Part shown: piece by piece, positions 46,492 to 58,800 of the stretch
Numbering within the stretch: the stretch's first letter is position 1
Layout: the number at the start of each line of letters is the position of its first letter
NCBI RefSeq assembly: GCF_021155765.1
Contig: NC_060114.1
Span: 7,936,001 to 8,000,000 of the forward strand
Length of the DNA: 64,000 bases
Direction of reading: 5' to 3'
Origin: Diprion similis
Taxonomy: Eukaryota > Arthropoda > Insecta > Hymenoptera > Diprionidae
Position numbers and translations under genes: made by a program
Notes under the pieces: model-generated
What the model saw: only the letters and a program-made list of their open reading frames with translations
What the model was told of the DNA's origin: nothing
The model's database searches: none

Positions 46492-49400
46492 TTACTGCGA
46501 AAGCTGACAGAGCATTGCCACGCCTCGGATTATCCAATGTTCTTGTGGAAGGTTCGTCGGTAGCCACATAGCGATAACAAAGTTCGTCGAGTGACCCGTA
46601 GTCGAGAGAACTCCACGACGTTCGCTCGTTTTATACACAGGGCAAGTGTAAGTCGGCCTTTCTTTAATCTTCGATTTGGTTATCGGGACAAGCCATAACT
46701 GCAGAGAAACGTATTTAATTTTCATTAATTCTTCCTATCTGATTATTCGTTCTTTAATCTAGCAATAAACTTCAATTTCATTGGTCAATCTCCAGATACA
46801 AAATCGCGAAGGATAAACTCACGAATGGAACTTCGTCGTAAAGAACTTTAGACAATGACTCGTCAAGCATCATTGTTGACAAGTTGAATCTTGCCCCGTC
46901 GAGGAAAAGACCGTAAACGTAGACACCGTCCTCAGGAGGTGTAGGAAACGCGGTTTCCTTCAGAGGTATAAAGTCGTAGATCAATAGATCGATGGGAATC
47001 GAGTACTTCCTGGCAAAATTTTGCCGGGCGCCAGTCAGGAAGGCTTGAGTAAAGTAGAAGCCGGATATCCAGAAGGATGTGGGGGGACCATCCATGTACC
47101 ATTCCTTATTTCAAGGAAGAGAGAGTTAAAAGTTCGTACTCAGGAAATAAGACCTGACTTCAAATTCACCTGCAAGAATGTGAGCCGCCGCAAAAAGTCG
47201 TTTATGTAGCTACCAAGTGGTTTCAGGGACGGGTAAGACCGGGCTTTCCATACCAAAGGTATCCTTCCAGTTATTATTGACGCCATGACTTCCTCAAGCT
47301 CGGCGTTCATGATAACCAGACCTTAGAAAACAGAGTTTCAGTTTGATACTCTTACTTTCTACGTTTCTAAATAGTAAACCATCTATTTGGACAACCTTTT
47401 ATGGCCTTCTGGATGTTTTGAAGGCTGCTCCTTATGGTCTGTAGCAACTTGTTGAACCTTCCCATCTCCTGAACCAGCACTGTATTCATGCTTTGTTCGT
47501 AAGAGGTTGGATACTTTGCGAGGGCGTTAACGAGGTCGAAGTCATCCGGAAGCTTAGAAAGAATATCAGCCGCCACTTCGAAGACCACATCATCTGGGGA
47601 TCTTCCGCCGTCTCCTTCGCTCGTGGCGGTGTCCTGCAGAACAAGAGAAGAGAAATCAAAGTTTGGACCAAAATTCGTCTTCACTTTTATGAGCGCGAGA
47701 ATTCACCTGGGTAAGAAGCACCGAGGATAACATCAGGTCCGTTTCCTGCTGGTCCTTTATGATGTCCGCGTTTTCGTTCATGCCAAAAACGCTCGGTCCC
47801 GTTATCAGAGGCAGAGTCTTAACGAACTCAAGAAACTCCGCGTGCTCGCTGACCTGCGGAACGTAGTAAATGCCGCTTGGATCGAAAAGGTGCTTTTCAT
47901 TCTCTACGAGGGATGGACAGTAGAATTTCGCCAGGATGGTAACCAGCGTTCGCCGGTCCCACTCGTCCGTCACTCGGCCGCCGTAATTACACTCACCTGT
48001 AGAGCAATGCTGATTATTTACGATCCGATGAGTCTGACGAAGAAGGTAAAATAATGGAAACCTGTCAGGTATTTTAGGGCCTCGTATTGAACGTCGGTGT
48101 ATTGATCAAGAAAGATTTTGAGCTGGAGTACGCTGATTCGTAAATCGGTTTCGTTGAACTCGTACGGATTGTTCCAGCCGATCGGGCCGAACTTGCGACG
48201 CTCCTGAACGATCGCGTGAAAGAAGCACAGCCCGAATAACAGCTTTTTGAAAATAACCTTTTGTTTCGATTTCTCGAAAAATTCCGGATCGCAAATCGGA
48301 TCCTTGAAAAAAATTATCATTGTTCAATGGATGACAATATGCAGGAAATTCTCGACTCACTTGGAGGTAAGATCGAATTATGTTGGCTCTCAAGCCCTTC
48401 GGTGGTTCATTCGTCATCTTGACACCGTTTTGAAGAACGCTGACCGGAAAGTGATCAGCTGGGTAGCTCGTTAGCCAGAGTCGAAAATCGGGATGAACGG
48501 TTTCCGGGACGAGGTTTTCACAAACCTGAATAGAAGTTGATAAAGTTTTAGGTATCATCACCCAAATATGTCAAAATTAAAAATCGACCTTTTCCAGGGT
48601 GCTCATCCAGCTTTTGGCCAGGTGACAATTCTGAAGTACGACCCACGTGCCGTTTTTAACCCCCTCGTCAATCAGTCGAACGGCAATTGGCCCTTGCCCC
48701 TGTCCAAGGGATAGAGAAAAGAGCCTGTTGGCACCAAAACCTTGGTCATCAGCGAACTTGAGTAAAACTGCTGTCGGATCGGCACCAGGAGTGAGAACAA
48801 ATATCAGGGGAACGCAGCAGTGCGAATCGGCGTAAGAAGATATGAGGTCGAACGGTGGAGGCTCCACATACTGCCTGCCCATTTCAGCTGATTAACGATG
48901 AACCAAGATAAGATGTTTTTCGTCCCATTCGTCTTAGTCATCTTCAACTTCACTTACATTCAACGAAGCGATGAACAGCCGGCACCACTTTGTCAGCTCG
49001 GATGCATCTGACCACCAACATCCTCTCGAACGACGTAAGCTTGTCGAACGGAGGTGGCATTTTCTCAGTGTGTGGTTCCTTGTGATCGAATATCATTTTC
49101 CAGGCTGCGAGGTTTGATGCAAATGCGTCTCTGATGCCCTAAAAACAAGACAATATGTAATCAGCGAAAGCCGTTTTCGAACGCGAATAACTCACGCTGA
49201 ATCCAGGCACGTCATTCAGGCGACAGAGTTCGTCCCACGACTTTATTGGTAGCCAGTTTGTAGGATTTGGATGAGGATTGTCGAGGCCGACACCGCCTGT
49301 TAGCAGGAACATCCAGTGAGCGTTTGATATCTTACCCTGCTTGTTCAGAAGGTTGATGACCAGCAGAAGAGAGAAAAGCAGCTTGTCCTTCTCGAATAGC

Positions 49401-49855
49401 GAGCGGCATATGTTCACGTATAATGAATACGTAAAATTTTTAGTCAGATCAGCTAACCGCTGATCAAGATCTTCCACTGGGGGCGTGTTTTCGATCGTCG
49501 ATTTGAATAGGTTGACAAACCATACTAATGAGTACTGATACATTGGATCGATATTAGCCAGGACGGCTAAAAACCAAAGAAAAGTTTTTAAATTCAGACG
49601 ATTACGGTCAAATAAATTACCGTATTACCAATGGTGAAGAACAAGATGGTGGAGTAAACAGCGATTCCGGTGTATTGAAGTCTAGCAACATCGATCGACT
49701 TCTCGGTGATCTCAGTGGCTGCTTGTTTGGTTTGGATATCGTCTGAAAGAATTTTTGACGAGCTAAGAACGCCGATAGCTGTCTGGTCCTCCAGAATATT
49801 TTCATCAGACGATGAGAGTACTTGAAGAATCTTGTCTTCGATGTCCTTCAACATT
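46492..49855 (-). other. Dynein AAA6 and C-terminal domain
   Basis: Exons 24-34. Landmarks are [160 protein letters not shown] and [20 protein letters not shown]. The domain is complete, so this is not a truncated dynein. Confidence 0.93.
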
Positions 49856-52800
49856 CTGCGAAGAGTAATTCATTCTTTCGAAAGATTTTCATCACCTTGT
49901 ATTTCATTCCACCTAATCTATGGTCGATTACTTTTTATTTGCGGCACCCTGGACGATCAGCTGATTCTTTTCAGCCTCTAAATCAGGCCGTTCCTTTGCG
50001 ACAACAATTCCCAATAATTGATCCTCGAGGCCGATTGGCGTTATCATGAAATTGAGGAGCGTAACCTTAACCGCAACTTCTGGTAGATAATGTGGATTTC
50101 TCAATTTAGTCGTGATGTAAAGCCTGAGAAAAAATCGAGTCCCATTAATAGCTAATCCATTAGTTCAGTCCGACAAAAACCTCACCTGAACTTTTCATTA
50201 TACTCGACAACCGAGTCACCGAGTTTAATGCAAAGAGTTCCGCCGGCTTTGTAAGTCTGTTTCAGAAGCAGTGGTTCGAGAGCAGCGTCGAGTTCCTCGC
50301 CAACGTTTTCCAGCAGTACAGGCTGGCCAAACTGAATAGCGCTTTCGAGGATACGCATGTAGTCATTTTGGGTGAGCCGAATGACGTTTATATTGGAGGC
50401 CTTCTCCGTATTCTTGACCCACTTGTTGGCCTGGCCCTGAGGGTCGATCATGAGGGGCCAACGCCTGGAGTTGGTGACGATGATAGCGTTATCGATGGAA
50501 AAGAGATCGCTTGGCAGGCCAAAAATGGCCCAGGATCTGATTTGCACGGGGTCTCCGAGAACCTGAGTCAGCTGGTAGTCCTGGGAACAGACGACGTTCA
50601 GGCCAGTGCAAAACTTGACCCAGAACTCGACTTGCTTGGAACGGTACTGCATCGTGAAAACACCGAGGTAAGCAACGATGCCTGCCGCGATAAGGACATC
50701 GCCGGTAAGCCGGAAATAGCGCTGTCCAAGCGCTGTTGCCGTATCTGACCACCGCGTGTACTCGCCACCCAGTCCACCAATCAGCTCCTTGGCTCTGATT
50801 AACTTCATCTCGCAGTCGTTCACCACGTCCATCATATTCTGGTAGCTCTTCTTCCGCTCAGCAAGAAGGCGTTCCAAAGCGGCAACTCTATCCTGGACCT
50901 GTTTGAGCTGCGCTCGCTTGACGTCGAGCTCCGCCATCGCCTCAGCGAACAAAGCTTCGGCCTTCGCCAGAGCCTTCTTTTTTGGTGCAATGACCTTTGC
51001 TACTTTGTCGTATTCCGACAGGGCGTAAACCCACTTGCACAGACCCTCGCAGGCCGTCGAGGCATTCTTTATCTTGTCGGGGTCAAAGTTCGGATTTGTG
51101 AGGATTGAGGTTCGGATCTTCGTCATTATTTTTTCGGGTATGTTGTCTTTGTCAAACTGCTGCAATGAGTCCAGGAATTTTATATCCCCTAGGATTCGCA
51201 GTGACGGTTTCCAGTAGTCGTCCACCTGGTGGATACCGTCTGTCGTCACCCTTTCGGGCTTCAGACCCTGGAAAAGAACATAACCCAACAATTACTTCGT
51301 CTCTTCCACACCACGTAAGGTGATCTCCTTACCTTTAATATGCACACTGCCTCCATTACGAGCTTGACACCTGCCGGTGGATTTTTCATCGTTTTAACTA
51401 TAACGATATCTGGAGGAGTCAGTGTGTTCAACGCTGCGTTCGCTGCATTCAATATCGGCATCGCCAGTTCTAGATCCGCGTTGCAGTCTGCGCGAATCGC
51501 TTCAGCCTCTCCAGCTACAACCTGAAATTCGGGACGAGCATTAGTTGCATTAAGGAATGATGAACTCCGATCAGCTTGAGTTGAAGTGGAACTTTTTTCT
51601 CACCATCGCAGCCTCTTCATCTTTCTTGACAATGGCCTCAACTGCAGATGCCTCAGCGCTCTCTTTCTGAACGCTTTCAAGCATCTTTTCAACCTCCTTT
51701 GCAGCGACCAAAAGCTTCGGTTGAAGCGCCATTAAAGTTTCTTGCATTTTGCCAACCTGCTTGTGAGTGTTGTCCAATTTTCCGAGACCCGCTTCGTACC
51801 TCTTCTTTCCGTCAATGACCTCCTGCCTCTTTTTTGCGAGTAAGTTTTTGAAAGTGTTAATCAGTTCGAGGTAAGACGTAGGTGTGACGTAATTCCACCT
51901 GCGAGCTTGAGAAAGGAATTCCTTAGAAAGCTGTTGAGTCGAAGTGTGGAAGACCTGGCACATCTCGATGCAAGCGAGTCTCTCTTTAGAAGACAGTTTT
52001 ATCTTCTCAAGAAACTTGGTAGCAACAGCAACAAGAGCATCTTCAGGCCATGGTTGAAGCCAGTCAATTGTGCAGCAATTCACGAGAGCAGGGAATTTGC
52101 GAATCCTATTCCGGAAGCCATCACCGATGGGTGACATGGCGACAATTATGTGCAACTGTTCGCGAACAATTTGAACAAAGAAATTGAAAAGAGCAACCGG
52201 ACTGCCGTCCGTTTGGAGCGTCTTGTCTCTCTGTCTGTCGATCTGACGCATCTTCTCGCAAATCTCCGCCTTCTCGTCCGCAGCGAATAAGTTTGGAACT
52301 TCACCGGTATTCAGCAGGTTGCTAATGTCCTCAAGGAAGGACTCTTCCTTTATTTGACTGTCGGTGAAAAGAAATGCAGCGTGCAAGTCTGTCGCAGCGC
52401 TCTTGCGGAGGACTATCTTGACGTCCTCGTGCCACTCGTACACCCCGTACTGCTTCGATATCTCGACTTGGAATATATCGTACTCAGATATGTGGGCAGC
52501 TAAACGTGTCAACGATTGTCGACCCGAGCCTCCAACGCCTACGAGAAGCGCATGGCTTCGGGGCTGCTTTATTATGCGACAGATCTTGGATAGATGCTCG
52601 ACTGCGAACCTGCAAAGGTTTGGTTTGACAGACTAGTCGACCTACCATTATTCCTAATAACATACCTGAAGAGAACCAAGTTCATGGGCTTCTTCGTCAT
52701 CGAGTTGTACTCGGCTAGATACTCCTCAACAATTTCAGCAAGCGTGTCAAGCGCCTTGACTTCGACATACATCTTCTTCTCTGCCAGAGGATCGTGGAAG

Positions 52801-55800
52801 TCGCAGTACACCAAATTTCGCAAATGATGATCCTCAACCTGAGCACGAGAACCAGTAATTTAACTATCATTCTTATCTCAGAACGTGAAGGTCCTTTTTA
52901 CCTTGATTTCGGGATTCCCCGTGAAGTCCTGAAACATCATGTCCATATCCTCATCCATTCGCTGATCCATCGTCTTTCGAAGCTGGCCAACCAGCCAGCC
53001 GATGTCTCCTTCGTCTACGAGCCGGTCGCCGTAGACACGCAGCACTTCGTGTACCCATTGCCGTTTCATTTTAAGCTTACAAGAAAAATGAAGTAAGTAT
53101 CTGGTACGCTACTGACAGATCGTAAATTAACTCACCGGATTTGGCATGGATTCCGGAGTCGACAAAAGAACGCCCTGAATGACTCGGGAAAAATCACGCA
53201 AGTTGAACAGATAATGTGATTTTGCCGGGGTAGGCAACAAGTTGGTGAGACTCTCCTTGTATATATCGAGGGTGCCAAGGACCACCTGATCCGCACAGGA
53301 TTTGAATTCCGGACCAAAGCCTTGGGCGTCAATGTGCCAGAGCATGATGTTGGTGAATATCATCACCATGACGTCATCTTGGAACTCGGATATGCTCAAG
53401 GTGAAAAAATGCCGCTTGAATCTGGGTGTGACGTCTTTTCCTCCAGTCGGTGGACCCATCGCGCACATTATCTGAACGTCGACCAGCTTTATGGGGACGA
53501 TTTCCCGTCGGTCGAACCACTGCTGGTGGTCGAGCCACTGCCGGAGAAGTTCGATCGGCGGTTGAGCGCCATATTCCTCTTTCAGGGGCATCGATACATC
53601 GTCGACAAAGATGACCCAGAATTTTCCTGGCGGTGCCCCGTACACTCCTTTCCTCCGCTTGTCCAGCTTGCTCATTATTATGTCCTGGGTTTGATTGGCC
53701 GTCGTCTGGGCCGAGAAGTTTATGAAAAGGGGCTTATACACCTTGGCATCGTTTATCTTGAGGAGGAATTCCATTATGTAGACCGACTTGCCAGTCCCCG
53801 TTGGTCCCACCAAGAGGACGGGCTTCTGATGCGAAACCAATTTCCTGAAGAGCTCCATGTATCGGATCGTCTCAACGGTCGGCACGATTATCTGGTTGAC
53901 CGGTATGTCTCGTGGAATCGGTGGAACATCGGACAAGTTCTCAGACCAGAGTTTCCAATGACCTTTACCCTCCTTTATGTAGTTGTAGTCGAAAACCAGC
54001 CCGCCTGATGGTATTGGACAAACGTAAGGCTTTTTAGGACCAGTTGTGTCTTCCGGAAGCCCAAATTGTGCGATCAGCTCCTCTGGAAATTCCCTCTGCA
54101 TCAGACCGCGGAAAAGATCGTTGAACCACTCTCGATACGTCGCCATCAGCGTTCCACCTAATGCCCAAACGCAGGAGAAGAAGAACGATCCCTGGTCAAA
54201 AAATAATGTGGAATATTATTGAAAGAACTCTTCGTAGTATTTCAAAAACTTAAGTTGCCTGCCTCTATCTGCGCCCTCATTTCCAGATCGGATATGCTCT
54301 CGATGTACCTAGGATTTTTGAAATCGTCCATGAAACAATCGCATAGATGCATCACTGAGCGAACTAGGTTTGAATCTGGCATCGGGATCATTTCCTTGGA
54401 ATAAAAAAAGTCAATTACAACAGTTTTACATCAATTCTGTTAACGAATGTGACTCACTTTTACTCCGCAACGCCGAATCAAATGTAACAATATTGAACAA
54501 AATCTCATGAACATTTCTTTCAGCTGGATTTTAATATGTTCGCTCAGGGTGCTGGGCAGTGTGTTCATCCAAGATATCAGAAGTGGCGTCCAGCCCAGAC
54601 TCACAGGCTCCATGTAAATCATACCACAGCGAGACACGGTGGCCGGAGAAGCGACCTTGAAGCAAAAGCAAGTCTTAAACTATCCCAAGAGTACTTGAAG
54701 TATATTTATCAACCTCCAAGTCCATGGGCTCAAATATTAAATTGGTGGTCGGTGCGAGCTGGATTATTTCACCAGACATGAGGCAGAGTTTCTTATTGTC
54801 ATCCAACACTGTGTTCATGTTTTCGATCCAGATTGCATCGACGGGTCCGTCAAAAATCAGCCATTTTCGGTTTTCATTTTGCGAGACGGCAAAGGCTCTG
54901 TAGCTGACGGCAAGAACGCCGTCGCTCCATTCGTGGGAGGCTGGATCAAACTGTCCGTACAACTGGCCCATTGTTATCGACTTCGGATTGATCACCGTAA
55001 TCTCGACTCGGTGCTCTTCCATTAGATTCTGTTCCTCAAGGCGAGCCAAACACTCGGCGAGCATCCTGTACGCCGACGTTTTACCGCCGAAGGGAAGACC
55101 GACGATCATGAAACCGTGTCTGACTATCATCATCTCAAATATCTGCTGTACTTTCTCGAGAAAGAAATCCGTGCACTGTAGATTCGCCGCGAGACATGCT
55201 TCTCGCGTGCAGCTGTTTATGTGGGTGTAATCGGGTTCCGGCAGTTCAACCCCGGGGAAAAGGTCGGAGGCGATGCCTTGGAAGAGAGGTAAGTCGTGGC
55301 TCAGAAACTTTGGCAAGTTGACGTCCTTTATACTGCGCAACATCAAAATGTCCTCAGATTCGTCCGGGTACTTGAGCTTCAGGTTCCCAGCTGCGACCAA
55401 GACGGACTTTACCGCTCGCATCCCGTAGTCGTAGTGACACTGACTGCTGAGTTGTTCCGAGCACAGCTTGTACGCAGTCACGATTTTCACTGCCAGTGGA
55501 CGCCCGTTATAGAAACCGTAAGAGTAGAGTGTGTTCTCCGATATCAGGGCGTAATCGGGCACCATCATGGCGACGGATCTAAAGAGCGCCTTCAAGTTGT
55601 CCGGTAACTCCGACCTCCCGGCGTACCCAGGGTTCATGGTGATGAAAACGGCGCAGGTAGGATCCAGCCATATTTCCGTACCCTCAAAGAGCAACTTCGA
55701 CGCTCCAGAGTTTATCCCCCTCTGAATGGTTAGTATCTGCTGTGCAACCACAGATAGAACTTCAAGATCGATCCGGTTGAATTCGTCAAAGCATGACCAG

Positions 55801-58800
55801 GCTCCACACGATGCCAGGCCCTTGAAGAACTTGCCCAAAGCGATATAGTCCAGACCGTCCGAGCAGTTGAAGACAACGCACTGCTTTGCAATTGCCTTCG
55901 CCAGGTCCTTCGTCGTCTCAGTTTTTCCTGTGCCTGCTGGGCCTTCCGGAGCTCCACCCAGGTGAAGACTCAGGGCCCCGAAGAGAGTTCGGTAGCAACG
56001 ATCGGTTAACGGGGTTATGACGAGCCGCGGTGAATTGCCAAGGTACTCGTAACCGTAATGAAGAGAAGAGTTGATCATGTAGACACAGAGATTTTCCTCT
56101 TCGAGTTCAGTCGTGGCCTGGATATCAAGGGCGAATTAGTCCTGGCGAATTAGTCCCCGATCTAGCCAGTGTTTCAACTACGTACTAATGGCCGTCGGAA
56201 ATCACCTGCCAATAGTATCTCAACTGGCAGAGCCACTTGAAGTCACTATTAACGATGACCTGGTCCTGCCACAGTCCTACTAGTACGTCTCTGGCATGGA
56301 CGTCGAGAGTGACGAGGGCACCTGGGGCAAAAGAAAACCTGCAATGAGCACGTGAAGATCGAGGGAAGATTCAATACCTTGCACACTGACCAAGAGTGAT
56401 TCGATTTTGCGTAGATAGCTTTCCTCTGACCAATAATATTATCTCGTTCAACTGAGTGTTACAAAGGTCCAAGTAATTCTTCAGTCCTGGCACCCCGAGT
56501 GGCATTGCTTCCTCAATTTGAACTGTCCAGTACATCGAACCTACGCAGAGAACCGTCTGTCCAGGCCACTCGAGGACCCATGTTGAGCGTTCTTTTATCG
56601 GATATGCATCGATCGCTAAAATCACCATCTGCCTGACGCTTCTACGCATGTCTCCTTCCAGTTCCAAAAGCCACTTTTCTACCTGACCCCTGGCAGCCGC
56701 GGTCGAAATAATGTCGATCAAATCAACTTCCTCTCCTTCGGCGGACTTCATCTTACCGACTTCGAGGTCTGAGTTGAAGGCAAGCTTCGCTATTCCCTCG
56801 AAGCACTTTTTCAAATGAGGTTGAACGCTGAAAAGACGAAGGATGACGTTGAAGTAAATACTTGCAAACTACTTTATCTACAGTTAATTGAGGGACCTCA
56901 CCGAGTTGGATCTTTCGTCTCTGATAGTATTTCGAGGAGCTCGTCGTTTGAGAGGAAGAAGAACCTCGGAAAGTAGAGCCTCTTTTTTTCCAGGTACTCG
57001 TTGAGTCCTTTTTGGATCAATTCCAGAAGCCCAAAGCTCTTCCGAAGTCTCTCAAGCATCTTATCAATTTCTAGAACAGACAAAACCCGCGAATCGGAGT
57101 ATACGGTCTTCATTATGTCCCGCCACGTTTTGTCCACCGCGCTGAACCTTCGCCCTTCCTCCGGCATCTGCTGCTGAATATCTGGAGAGGAGAAAATCGG
57201 TTCCAAGTACATCCACGTAGCCTGTACTTTCAGCCACTGGTCAAGTATGTCCTGAAGGAGGTGCAGTTTGCCTTCCCAACGTCTGAAATCATTGAATGGG
57301 ATTGAAATCACGTTGTTTTGCTTATCTGTCGACGTTTCTCCCATAAACTCACAGGATTTTAGACTCGAAAGGTTTTATATACGCAGAGTTCTTCATGGTT
57401 ATCGTCCGTGTGATGTGATCGTCGAGCATCAGCTGAATCTCGTCGACACCAGCGATGACAAAGGTACCAGAATCCTTGTACGGATTGACCGTAAAGCTCA
57501 TGTCCACCCAGTCTTTCTGCATTTTCTCCAAATTTTTTTCAAGTGTATTTTCTTTAGACGCCGCTTCGGAAATGCTCTCAAACCGTACTATGTAATTGTC
57601 AAGCCCCATCTCGAGGACCTTTCCCAGGGTAAGTTCAGAGTCAACTTTTATCGGGACTCCAACGATCTCGGAAATCTGCTCCCAGTGGCGAGCCTTAATC
57701 CCTGGATTTCCAAGGGTCATAATGACCGGCATATGCTCCTTGAACTCGTCGATCATTTTGTGAACTGCCATTGCCAATTTCTTTGGTCCAGGTTCGGGGA
57801 AACTCTTCTCCAGCTTGTATATCGTCCTGTACGCTATGCCTACATCGCTGTCTATTTCTTCGGGTTGGTAAGAGCCAATCATAGCATTCATCCATCGTTC
57901 GTACTTGGTAAGAAACTCGCATCCGCTGTCAAAGAGCTTCTTGAACGGCGTCATTCGGTCCACTATTTTCTTCCGTTCTGGGTACTGCGTCGTTTCCCAA
58001 CCGAATGACACCTCCTCCTCGTTAAATCGGTCTATCTTCTCCATTGCCGCAATTAGCTTGTTCTCTAGATTCTGCGCTTTCTTCTGATAACGGTGAATGT
58101 TCTCTATATCACTCCAGTATTGCAGCTCTTCAGCCTGTTTGGCATACTGTGCCAGTTCATCAGTGAATTTCTGATACCGAGCTGTAAAAAAAAGGCATTT
58201 TAACCGGAGACCAAAACCGAAGGCAGCGGTGATCACTCACCCTTCAAAGCCTCCTGGAACTCTGCGATTTTCAACTCTACCATAGTCTTGTGATCTTCGA
58301 ATATAATTGGCATCTTGTGGTACCAATGAAACGTCTTGTTGTTATTTTGTATTTCATCATTGGTGAGGATCCAATAATCCGATAGAAACAATATGTACTC
58401 GATTATTTCATGCAGCTTGGCCTCCACCTGAACTATCGTGACTTCTTCAGCCCTGAGCATAAATTCTTTCAATTCCATCAGAGCGGCTGTGTTGACCGGC
58501 TGGCTCAGCCCTCGATCCGCAATCGCCTGCTGCTCCTGGTTCACTCTAGAGCCCAAAATCAAATTGGCAAGAGTTCAGTTTACCACCTTGCCTCTACTCA
58601 CGATGTACAAATAGCCTGGTAGTCCCTGACCATCCGGTTTATCAGTGCGTTCTTGAACGCATTCACGTTTCCGATTATGACGTCCAGGCAGTCCTTTCGC
58701 GAGACTTCAAAAAGCCCCATGAATATCGTCGGCTCATTGGCAGCCGTGATGTTGATCGCCAGCTTGTGGTACTTTGCTATCAGCTCAGCGTAATCAGCGA

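Noticed and set aside
53322..54008. Long plus-strand open frame (228 codons) inside the dynein gene
   Set aside because: It is the antisense shadow of the AAA3 exon, whose minus-strand protein has clear dynein motifs. The same holds for plus-strand frames at 55296-55607 and 57268-58008.
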